From the NCBI RefSeq assembly GCF_015706575.1, contig NW_024037075.1, forward strand, positions 11,655,746 through 11,719,745: 64,000 nucleotides of DNA, written 5' to 3'. Position 1 is the stretch's first letter. Every line of letters begins with the position of its first letter. A program made the translations under genes and the position numbers. Of this stretch, positions 26,201 through 38,200 are shown one piece after another. The notes under the pieces are model-generated. The model was given only the letters and a program-made list of their open reading frames with translations, was not told the origin of the DNA and searched no databases. This DNA comes from Patiria miniata (taxonomy: Eukaryota; Echinodermata; Asteroidea; Valvatida; Asterinidae).

Positions 26201-29200
26201 GGCGGTATTTTAACATGCCCCACTACATGCAAATGTCACATGTTTCAACATTTATGCACAAATTGCACATGACAAGACACAGTGCAACTTCAGCAGCTCA
26301 TGACATGTTCCAAAACCGCAAAGCAGATGTCTACGGTCATTACTTTAAACTCAACAAAGTGCAATTTCTCCGATTTTTAAACACATGTACATTTTTTCGT
26401 AGAGAAAAGACAGCATTATCTAACACTCCTTGGTGATTACAGAAAGATCACAAACCTGACTGCGAAGTTGAATAATAAAGTAAGAACACCGCTGGACAGA
26501 CTTTTGTTTTCTTTGTTTAAAATCAAATAAATTTTATCTAAATAAAGCGTGGACAGGGCTTGCTCTGCATCAGAAAGAAATAAATTGCATTTGGAGACTT
26601 TCCCCGGGCATCTCTCAAAGCCTTTACCGGTCTTAAAATTGCATTTAGCATCTCCGACTCTCTCTCTCTAAGGAGTGTTTCTGCGCTTGACGTCACAATG
26701 CAATAGGGAATTTCTGCGAGGTCGATGACAGCGTGCATAAAAACCAACCGTGGCAGGGTGTGCAAGATTACAGGTTTTTTTACAGTTTGTTTACAGGGGT
26801 GGTGACTGCTGGCTTAATGCATTCAAATTGCTGAGGCGGACGTGGAGAAGGGTCCTCGAGGGGGTGGGGCCCCCCTAATGGGAAGGGGGAGGGGGAGGGC
26901 GGTACAGCAGGGGTACTTGGGGTTTGTTTGTAGTGAAATAAAAAATTAGATCTTGAAGTAAGTTATGTAAAAACTAATTTCCATTATTTTTTTACCAACT
27001 TAGGGAGTGTGATCATTTGCACCCCTGTATTAGACTTTTCTAAATCTCGGCATTCCTCCCAGCTCCGGCATTGGCTCCAGGCTCCCCTTAATGATTTTTC
27101 ACCCTGGCAAAAACATAGACTGTGGGTCCTTTTTCTCCTTCAGGGGTATGTAAAAATCATGCAATACTAGGCCGCAAGATTGTCGTCTTTCCATTTAGTT
27201 CAAAAATTTAAAAAGCAACACCTGATCCTGGAACGAAACATGTGACTGAAACAAGCCTGAGATTCTGGGGCTGAAGATGTAGCCACGGCTTGAAATGAAC
27301 CAAGTTTTGGAAAATGTCATGCTCATAATATCTTCCGACATAAGCCCTTTATCTTCTTGGCTAACTAACACCCAAACGTCTCCCCGTGAACACTGACATT
27401 ATCACCCCCCCCCCCCCCCCCCCCCCCCCCGCAAGTCTTAAACCTCAAAACCTTTTTTAATTTATCCTCTGAACATTTTTTTCTTCTTAAAAATCCTTTC
27501 TATTCCGTTGTGTGGTAAACTTAGACTGCACTCTACACACAGTATTTGGCCCTTTGGACACCAGCAAGTCAGCTCTTCATTACACATTTATTGGCCCTCT
27601 GAATCCCTTCAGATGAAGGATTTTTGTAAAAGGCTCAGCCCGAGAACTGGGCTTAGTGGAAGAGGGTAAAAGTAGCTGCAAGCCATTTTGCCATTAACGG
27701 CATCTGTTCTCGTGAGGTGAGGTGAACAGATTCATTCCCAAACTCCCACGTCCATTTCTGGATCCCTGCCTTAATGCACTCGACTCCCTGGATAAAATAT
27801 ATCCAGCCTGCAGGATGAAGTCCATGTAATTACCTTCAAATAATTTGTCAACTAGTAACACTTTATCACAGAGTGACAAACATAAAAGGGAAGTAATTCT
27901 CTCTGTATGTACAGTTTTGAAGCAAACACTGATTCAAAGGGATCTTTCCCTACCAATTTCACACAATTCCAAAAGATTTCACAGATTTGACGTAAGTTTT
28001 CTAAAGTCTGAAAAAGGATAAAAAACATTTTTAAAAGGTATTCAAAATGTTCCAATACTCGAGAAATGACTTCACAAGGTAAGTTTAGGGCATAAACAGA
28101 GAGAGGGGGGGGGGGGGATATAGACACAGGACGAAACAACCAGAGGACACCGAGGATGCAGTTTATTTGTCACGGTGTTTGGAGAAAAACACGCAAGGTG
28201 GATGAATTCTAATGCGTAAAGCAAACACGTGTCAGGAGGGTGTCAAACACTTCACAGAGACAGCCACTCTCGCATCAAGGATGCGTTCTCTTCCGGCGGC
28301 CGACGAGGCTTCAGCTCGAAGTCTGGCGAATGTCCGATGTGGTACTCGTGTCCGATGTGACAGGACACTCGCTGAAATTGCCGATCTCGACGATCCGACG
28401 AAAGCTCCGTACATGCACGAGAGAATCAACTACACTTTGCAATTCCTGATGTACCATGATTCTGTGATACCCCTCTTCTTTTTTTTCTTTTTTTTTTTCG
28501 CCAACGACCCGTCGGCAATTTTTCAATCTTGGAAGAGATTGGCAACTGGACATGAGGAGACAATCCCCTGAGGGGCACCGGCGGGGTACCGGTGAAGGTG
28601 TCCAATTACGCATCATCTCTATCACTCCGCCAGTGACTGCTACATGCTTCGATTGCAAAGTGATATCACTCATATTTCTCTCCACTAGCTGCGCTGCAAC
28701 TTTAAAGGCAAGAGGCCAGATTTTTTTTCCCCTCCACACTTAATTGTAGTTTAATATCCCCCCTACTCTCAAATTGAATTTTAGCTGTGAAGTAGGGATT
28801 CGCCCGGCGGCAATGAACATGAAGAATCATTAGAATAATATGATCTGTGATTTTCGGAGGACTAAATGCAGACATTATTTATACAATGTTCCATTATCTG
28901 TCAAGGTGACTTTGCCCGCTATTTCTACAATTTCATCTCCAGGCAAATTTGATTCCTTATGTGGTAATGCAGAATTTTATTAATGATTTTTTTTTCTTTG
29001 GCGGGGGGGGGGGGGGCTGGCTTGGTTTTTGGTTAACATTTCTTTCTATTGAAGTAACCCCAAAGATATGTGATGATAATTTTCCTAAATGGCCACAAAA
29101 ATGTCTAGATCTGTCTAAAGTTAGGTATTTGTAATTTGCAAACCAAAAATATGTTCATTTTGTTAAAAAAAAAGTTATTTTCTAGCCATGATTAGGTTTC

Positions 29201-32200
29201 AGTCTTAGTAAAAAAAAGTGGAGTTTTTTTCTTTTCAGAGAAACGTAACAACTGACCAGTTCTAATCAAACTTCACATTTTGTTGTAAGGTTTTTTTTGT
29301 TTCTTGCATACATGTACATACCGGTCTGTGTGACAATCATATACCACAGATTCCTACTGCTATGGCGCAGTCTTCACGAACATTGTCTACAGAATCCGAG
29401 AAACATGGCATTTCACGCAAGACCTTTTCAGGCTATGCACTCGTGACGTTATTGGCCTTTAAGGAAAAGACAGGGGGAAAAAACAAAAACAACAACGCAC
29501 GAGAGGGAGCAGATGATCCCCCCCCCCCTTCCCTTGAGTATTTTCTCAAGGAAGTAACGGCCTAACGAGCATCTTCGCACACTCGATCGGCCAAGCGGTC
29601 AAGGATACGCCGTGATGCGTTGGGAGTTGGGGGTAGGAAGATGGGGGGGGGGGGTTACAGAAGGTCTTCTTAAGACCTCAACCGATCTGTGCCGACACAA
29701 ACCACATGGTTTGCCGCTTGCAAAGACTAATAATATCAAGTCCGATTCATGAAATGAAGGGAAACGAAATGCGCTGACGCGGAGCGTTATTACTTGAGGT
29801 AAATATGAATACTGCGGCTTTGTAAGGAGGAAGCTTTCATTACTCCGGCTCGGAGTGATCGACTGTTGAGCACTTTCCACGTATCATGCCTGGAATGTAT
29901 AATGAGAAACACGCTCATGCAAAAAAAAAAAAAAAAAAAGGACACCGTTCATAAAACAACATATTTCTGTCCTCATTTTGCATTCAGTTCATGGCACTTT
30001 GTCGACTTCACAGGGCACTTGCAGACACACGTAGAAAAACAAGTGGCGTCAAATTCTTGTAAAAATAAAGCTTTCAGCAGATTCAAAAGAGGTCAACTTG
30101 GTGCAGTGATGTGTTTAAATCACTGCTGAAAACTGTTTTTAGTTTGAGGAGTTTTCACTGAAATCAATCAAAGATGTCAAATGAGTAATTTCACGATGTG
30201 TATTGGATATTGTTATTTGCATGGTGTACATTGTCTCCTGTGCTTAAAAAGCTCTCAGGAAAAAAAAAGAAAAAACATGAAACCAAAACAGAAACATAGA
30301 TATAGTTCTGCCTAATTGAGCTGGTCACGTTCATGTTCATGGTATGGTTGATTAACCCTATACATGTAAACCATCCAAATCCTCCAAAATCATCTTTGCA
30401 AAACGGAGGAACTTGCAGGATTGAGGCTATATGGCAAAAATGTGTGGCTGAGCATGGAGGATGCACTGTGTCAAGGTCTCGGGGCCAGACCTTGTGTTTT
30501 TTATTCTCAGCTGTGCATAAATTTAGGTACTTGAAATCCTCCGCACTGCTCCAGGATGTCACTGGCTCTGCCTCAACATATTGACAGTGATTTCTGGAGG
30601 ATTTTGCAGCATTGAGGCAATGGTCACCCCTCCAAGGACCATAGATTCAAGAAATAAAAAAGGCTTTTGCAGCATTCAGGCTGGATGCAATTTTTACATG
30701 GAGGCAGTTGGAGGATTTTGCAGGATTGAGGTTACATCCTAGCAAAAATGCCTGGGGAGTTAGGGTTGTAAAGATGTGTACTGATATTGTTATTTGCATG
30801 GCATACATTGTATCCTGTGTTTAAAAAGTTCTCAGGGGGAAAAAAACATGAAACCAAAACAGAAACATAGATATTGTTCTACCTTGTCCAGCTGCTCACA
30901 TTCATGGTCACGGTATGGTTGATTAATCCATTTATTGTACTGCCCTGTCTATTACTCCTTATACCGCCCCAAACTGCCTCAGCTCTCAATAGTTTTATGG
31001 ATACAGAGACAATAAATACAATGTAATACAATTTAATACAAAGGCTAAAGGGCCAGAAATGTGCAATAAAAATGGACAGCATTCACAGTCAGTTCAGGAT
31101 ATCAATTTTATTACGAAAAATCTACATAAAGTTTTACGGTTGTCCCAATCCCAATGAAAGCATGTAATTTTCTGCACATCAACAGAGAAAGAAACCCTAC
31201 AGTAAACTTCGCTGCGTATGATTCAAAGTTTGGCATGCAATGCACACACACGCACCGGTAGCCACAGCCGCCACAGCTAACCGCAAACCGGACACTTTAT
31301 CCCACCTGACAGCTATCCAAGTGTCTTGTTTTCCAATTTTAATCATTCATGAAGAAGTTCGAATTCAGGTTCCCCGAACCACAGAAGAAAAAAGAAGGGA
31401 AAAAAAAACACAGTGCAGGGAAAACTATACTCTCTCCTTAAAATAGCTACATGATGGCTTGCATTTTTATCGCAGCGAAAACATGACCACTGTGGCCCAC
31501 TTGTTTTGGAGCACACTAGAGCCGGGTGTCGGCTAGAAGTGGCACTCAACAATGTTTTATACATCACATTATTATTGATGAGCATGTAAACAGCATGCAA
31601 CACATTTCCTTTCTTTCAGTATCTGCGCCAGGGTAGTGAAACCTTGAATGTTACAAACAGTGATCCTTCAAAACTGGAAAAATACCTGACCATCTGACAT
31701 CTTTTCCTAATCTCTTGTGCAACTTTCTGTGCAGATTTTTTAAACAAAAATTTCACTTCAAAATACAACTATTTTACTGAAAAATTTACAAGGCACAGTA
31801 AACTGTAAAGCAGGTTTATCATTTTTTTTCTTGGAAATTTACCAACTTTTCTCAACTTTTTACCAGTTTTTTAGCAAAACAGTTTTAAATTTTTGTTGAA
31901 TGTTTTAACAAATTTCAAAATATGTGCTGAACAGTTCCTCCTCAAATTCAGTTCAAGATCGTGCCTATCAAAATTGCTAAATTTGTCACAGAGAATTTAT
32001 CTGCAGTATGTTTGACCTTTTTTACTTAAAAAATAAAATTTAAACTTTTTCACGGGAAGGACTAAACGTAAGTACGTAACTTTAAGAAGACAAAAAAAGT
32101 ACTTGGGAAGAAAAAGATGCTGAAATTTTGTAACAGGACAGAAATGATGCAAACGAGTAGACTTCATCTTTCGACGAGAATATCTCAATTCCACTGAGGA

Positions 32201-35200
32201 ACCAATAAGCATGCAGTATCATCAGTTCCAAATAAGGGTGGACGTATTACAGCTCCCCCAAAATTCCTGCTAAAGTCTCGGGCCTCGTTGTGTTTTCGCA
32301 ATTATCCTTTGGTGACGCATAGAGCATGCTTCGGTGACAAGTGAAGACATTGAAGACAGATGACGTTAAGCTATCTAACTGATGTGGGTTTTTTCTTCAG
32401 CTGGAGGCAGCCATTTTGGTTGCTAGGGACCATCTCTTGCAAAAAAAAATTTTTTTTGAATTCAAATGTCCCTTTTTGTTTCGTTGTTCAGTCAGATTTC
32501 TGACTTAACATTTTTGAATTTGTGCATTTTTTGCTCTGGCAAAAGAATTCAGAGTCTAGTAATTAATGCATTTTATGAATAAATTATTTTCACATATACT
32601 GATGTTGATATTATGCTTGTAGTAACGGAGTTATACATTTTCAATAGCTTCTGTATTGAACGCTTACATTTCACACAACCATGGAAAAAGCTACATGTAC
32701 ATGTATCTGCAATTTCAATGTGAATATAATATAATCCATTCCCCCCCCCCCCCCGCCCCCCGCACAAAAATAAAAACAGCAAAAATGAAAAAGGATTACA
32801 AAAAAACCTGATGAGACTGCCTCGTGACTACATTGCTTCTCTACAACAAGCTTTTTATGATGTGTAAAACTAAATGTAAATTTAGGAAAAAAAAGTCCAT
32901 ATCTCCGGGATGAAAATATAAACATCATAAATTTGCGACACGCATCGACGGATTGTGTGAGGCGTTGCAGGCTGATGAATGTCTGGGCCTGAAAAAGCCA
33001 TTAGACGGATCGGCATGACAAGAGGGATAATCAGTCCATATGAGGCACTGCAGCTGGCAAACCGCTCGCATTTCAGAAATGCGAGAATGTATGGTTTCCC
33101 TGACATAATTTCCTTGGCCTGTTCAGATTATTATACTTCTGTACGCAGTACCGTGCTGAAATAGAGTGTTCAATAAATTTGTGGGTCAATTGGAATTTCT
33201 TTGTGGAATTTCTACGGGTCAAGAAAAGGGTTTTAAGCAAACGCCATCCCACTTTTTCGCCTTCGTGGATCCCCTTCCACCCCTCCCCCCCCCCAAACTT
33301 GGTAAGAACAAAGCAATCTTCTGTTCTACAATCTGGAGAACTTTGAAGGGTGACTCATACAGAAAATTAATTAGAATTTTAATCCGGCCACGCTGCGCTG
33401 CGCCGATGCTACGTGACACCGAGTGATGAAAAACGGGTGCAGCGTTGATCTAAAACGTCGTCTGGTGATTTAAAAGTCTTAAATTGCAAAACCATCTTTT
33501 TTTTCTCCTTTTTCTGAAGAGTCTCAGATCCGGAAGAAAAACTGTTGAAAGAAATGCTGGTCTCCAAGGCGCCACACTGTTCCTCAGAGTCGTATTTCAT
33601 GGAGGGAAAGTCGTGCTTTAGTCTGTTACTGTAGAAAGCACCGCACGGTTTAGCCTCTTCTCTTGTCAGCTCACAACTACATGTACGTCAAATAAAATGC
33701 ATTTTTATCTCAATCTAAAACCCACTTTAATACTGCACTTAATAAATCAATAAATTGGGGATATATTTTGGGGGTAAGCTCCAGGATCTAGGCCGCACAG
33801 GAACCAAGTTACAATTTGACAAATAAATTTTGGACTGATTTCTATCTAGCTTGCCCGTTGTGGCAAGCATGATCACGTACACGGGCAGGTTGGTTTATAG
33901 TATTGTTCCGACATGTACACATGTACATAGTTCGTCTCGCTAGCTGCACCGTAAATTGAAAAAATCAATTAAGCCAGGTCTCGACCCCCCGCGGGCATCA
34001 CTGTCAGATACCGGGCAATGTCAGTTTCATCAAGTAATTACCGGCTTATACGCGGGACGTTTCGATAATCAGGCGGGATGCCCGTGATGGTCATAAACAT
34101 AAACAAAAGCGCTCGCAGTCAATCTTCCCAGTGTGCCGCGCGCGCTGCGTTTATTGTAAGAATCGCAGATGAAATATGCTTGGAGACGGGTGGTGAGAGG
34201 AACAAGTAAATAACCGCAAGGGACAGAAAGACGGGGGAAAAAAACAAAACTTGAGATGTAAGAATCCTGACGGTAAATTAGCTCGTTAATCACGACCGTG
34301 TCGGAAAGAAACTTTCAGGTTTAAGGTTTCAGCACATGATTACGATAGTACGTGTAGATTATTTGTACAGTTGTAGGGATGAGCTCGGTATATTGTCATT
34401 TGTTTTTCCGATTTTTTGTGTACATGCTCAAGTTTTTTGTCACTTTGCAACTGATGTATCTAACAAGTCATTGCATGAGGCCATTTTTGTTTATATTTTT
34501 AATCCTTGTGTCCAGTTTCTTTCTCAGTTGCTTTGTATTTAAATAAGAGAAGTCAAATGTTATAGGTTTCTCTTTCTGTTCAGTACTTCAAGACAAACTA
34601 GATGTGGTTGTAACTGAACAACCACAGAGCTGTTCCCAATTTGTTTTTATTGTCTTTTGGATAGTAGAAAATAATGTAAATATTTTTTCAAAAATCTCTT
34701 ACTTTTAAAATTGAAATTATTATCTTACATAATTGCACTTCTGGTAAAAACCTGGAAGTAATGGTCACATGACCTTGACATACACATTTTCATTTATAAC
34801 ACTTCCCTGTCTATAAACAATTTATAGTCACATAAATATGTCATGAAATTGCATAAAACGTGGTTGTGTCGCGATGAATTAAGTCCCAGTTCTAAGAGCT
34901 AAGCACTATCTGTTCCATTATGCTAGTGTTTGTTTGAAAAGATTAAAGTTTTCTAAACATATGTAGCTGGAGTTACCCAGCCCTAAATTTTATCATTGGG
35001 TTGTCATTTAGGGCTGGAGGACATTTTTCACGCGAACCAGCAGAGTTGGCAGGTCCAAAAAAAAAGGGAAAAAAAAACTTTTATAACGAAAACAACAGCT
35101 GTTCCCAATTGAAATTGGGAACAGCTTAAAAAAAAGAAAAAAGAAAAAAAAAAAGGATTTTTTAAACGAAAACAAGAGCTGTTCCCAATTGAAATTGGGA

Positions 35201-38200
35201 ACAGCTAAAAACAGATCTTACATCAATGCTACTCACCAATGGACAGATCTGTGACATTTACAACTAAACAGGGAAAAAGAGGCAAGAAGAACACCCTCTA
35301 GTATCAATTTTCTTGTTTTTATTACTGCAAACTGTGAATTTCCGGCCGGGTTTAAACTTCCCTGTAACAAAATCTACATACACGGTATCATGAGACTATA
35401 CGACAGTTAACATGCCTAACAGGGCCCTTTTCTGCTTAGAAAAACTTGTGAAATCTTCAGCCTTTGGACTTAACACGAATCACACCGCATTCTCCTGTGT
35501 TTCACAACTTGCTAACACCTTCCAGCTTTCGTTGGAGGCATAATGGAGGATTTCCAAAGGGAATTCCCGCAGTGAGTTCACGGAAATGTAAACAAATTAC
35601 AAGTAAGGCTCAGGACCACTGGGACAACAACATTTACCAGGTAAAAAGAACTTTTCGTTCAGCTGAGCCACATCAGAAAGTTCAGTATGACAATGGTGAG
35701 AACTTCATGGATTTTTAAAGCCAGTTTGATCAGCGATTTAAAGCGATTTTGCTATGTTTTAAATTTAAAACATGGCAAAAACAGGAAGAACATAAAAATA
35801 TCAAACAATGCTACATGTAGATGCCGCTTACATGAAAACAAAAGGCATCTTTTGCATACACAGTAGAATGTCACTATAACGAACATGATGGTCTGTAAAC
35901 AATTGTTCCTTAGAGAGTGGTCGTCCATTATAGTGATTGTGCATTAAAATAGATTTTAATATTTCGGGAGCAAAAGGGGATGTTCGTCATAGCCAAATGT
36001 TCGTTTTAGCGGCGTGTCAGGTACTTGTTCACATTTCAATTCGCTGAAGTCGATGTTTTGCATTTTTTTCTTCAAAGTTTTAAAAAATAGATCTTTTTAA
36101 TATTCAGGGAGCGTAAAACCAAAGGAAACTGTGCTGGACTTTCCGAAACAACAATTAAATTGATACAAAGGAAAACCAATATCGGTAAACATGAAGGTTA
36201 TACTTACTATCGGTTGTCCTGCAGGGCGCGTACTCGTCAAACTCTGAAAAGTTGTTTTCGCTGACGTAGCAGTGACCCACTGGTTCCCTCTGTTCGTCCT
36301 TCATTTCTGCTGTGAAGAACCACGTGTACCGGGGAGCGCAGGCCTGATGTATAGGTTGTTGATATCGAAGGGGATGGTCGGGGGGAGAAAGATGAGGTCG
36401 GGGGGGGGGGGGGTTCAAAATGGAATCAAAATTGGTTAATAATCCCAGTTGATGGCAAAGAAAGGAGAAAAAAAGGGAGAATTATAAACTATTCTATGGC
36501 CTCTGTGCGCTAACAAGAGAGGGCGCTTTTGTACCAATTTCAAGAGCCCAATGGACGAAGCACACCACAAGCACGTACTAGTTCGCACTCGTGTAGCGCA
36601 AACTCAGCAGGACCAATTTTATTCTGAATGTGCACAAAGCCATATAGCGTCTTCGCGTCAGCGTCAGGCGTCGTCAGCAATGCGTTCAAATGTCTCTCCT
36701 AGTGGTCTCCCCCAACTCTCCCATTCTTACCGTTGAGGGGGTACTTGTGCGCAGAGCCCATAGACCCCAGCTTATAAAAAGCGCACTCACTGAGGACGTC
36801 TGTGTTCCTCTGTGATACGTACGAGTACACACTTTGAACCTTCGTTGTCATTGAATTTGAATAACAAAACATATTCTCAGTGACGGCTCTCGGCCCAGGG
36901 GGTTTATAAACTGCGGGAGTACAAGCCTCAAGACAACTGGGCCCAATTTCACGGCGCTGCTAAGCACACAAATTTGCTTCTAAAGCACAAAAAAAGTTTG
37001 GCTTATAAAAGCAGGTTACCAGCCAAGACTCCAAGTGATTTTCATGCTAAGCAAACTACAGCTTAATACTAATCACGAGCAATATACATCACATGGAGTT
37101 TTGGCTGGTAACCTGCTTTTATAAGCCAGACTTTTTTGGTGCTAAGCAAATTTTTGTGCTTAGCAGCGCCGTGAAATTTGCCCCAGGTCTTTCACAGACT
37201 CGAGTAGGATTATACTAAAAGAATACTCACCACCACACGGCCATCTGGACCGGCGCTTTTCAGCGACGCGCCAAACCACTGGTGTGATTTGTCAGCGACT
37301 TGATCTCCCCTCGCATCGACCGTGTGACCTACAAACAAACAGACACCCTTCAACTTGACGTTCGTGTTTAAGTGTGCTTATAACTTGGGCTGTCCACTGG
37401 GGAAAAATGACGGTCCAATTGTTTATTTATAATAGTTTTACAAGGTGTTCACATATATCTGTCCACGTTCACATAGAACCGCGGTGTAAAATGGTAGTGT
37501 GAGAAGAAGTAAAAATGAATGTAAATTTTGAAGTAATTTTATGAGCAAATTGTTCTGTCCAAAACCTTGTGAGAACAACATTCAGACACTGCCAAGTACG
37601 CATAAAATTATGTCATAAAAGGACAAAACCTCACTCTAATATTAAAAAGTTATTTACCTAATAGTCTATTTGTACACATCATTACAGCATAGCTACCGGT
37701 ATAACAATATTTATAAGACTGATCAAATGTGGGATGGGATTTTCCCCGACGTCCTGCATTGTCAAAACCACCAAATTCCCCCAGGATTTTTATGAGGGAA
37801 ATTTTCTCATTTGTAACTAGACAATAAATCCTAAAATATTTTTTGTTTGTTTTTAAATGGCAGAAACTTAAAGCCACGACTACAGATTTCCATCCGCAAC
37901 CAAGCACAATCCCACCCACGCATGGACCGGTTAGTCAATTTCATCACAGTTCATAATTCTGTTTTTAGCAAAGACAGCCAACGCCAATGTTTTTTCAGGG
38001 AACCAACCTCGCCAAGAGCGTGTTGTTTTTTTTGTATGACCCATTTAGTTCGAAGAATTGAATGGCTTTCTTCCATAAAAAAACTGCTTGTGTACACAAG
38101 GACTTGACAATTGTGGAGTCAGGGCGAAGAAAAAGAGGAAAAGACAAATGAAGAAAAGAAATATATAGCTCAAGGTCAACAAAGGTCACACAATTTGCTT

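Larger units (their letters stand above)
22348..36207. other. Integrin intron 4 (13.9 kb)
   Basis: Contains the 18-bp array and its element (22825-23760), a direct repeat pair (30197-30935), hairpins (35097-35206), a pogo-like end near 35869 (CAGTAGAATGTCACTATAAC) and long unique stretches. Less AT-rich, repeat-free blocks at about 25160-25500, 28200-28460, 29590-29880, 32930-33150 and 33950-34320 could be enhancers. The short frames over them show no recognisable protein. Confidence 0.5.

Noticed and set aside
28212-28571. Overlapping frames of 119 (plus) and 142 (minus) codons
   Set aside because: Locally GC-richer DNA without a recognisable domain; ends in a poly-T/phenylalanine run. Kept only as a possible non-coding element.
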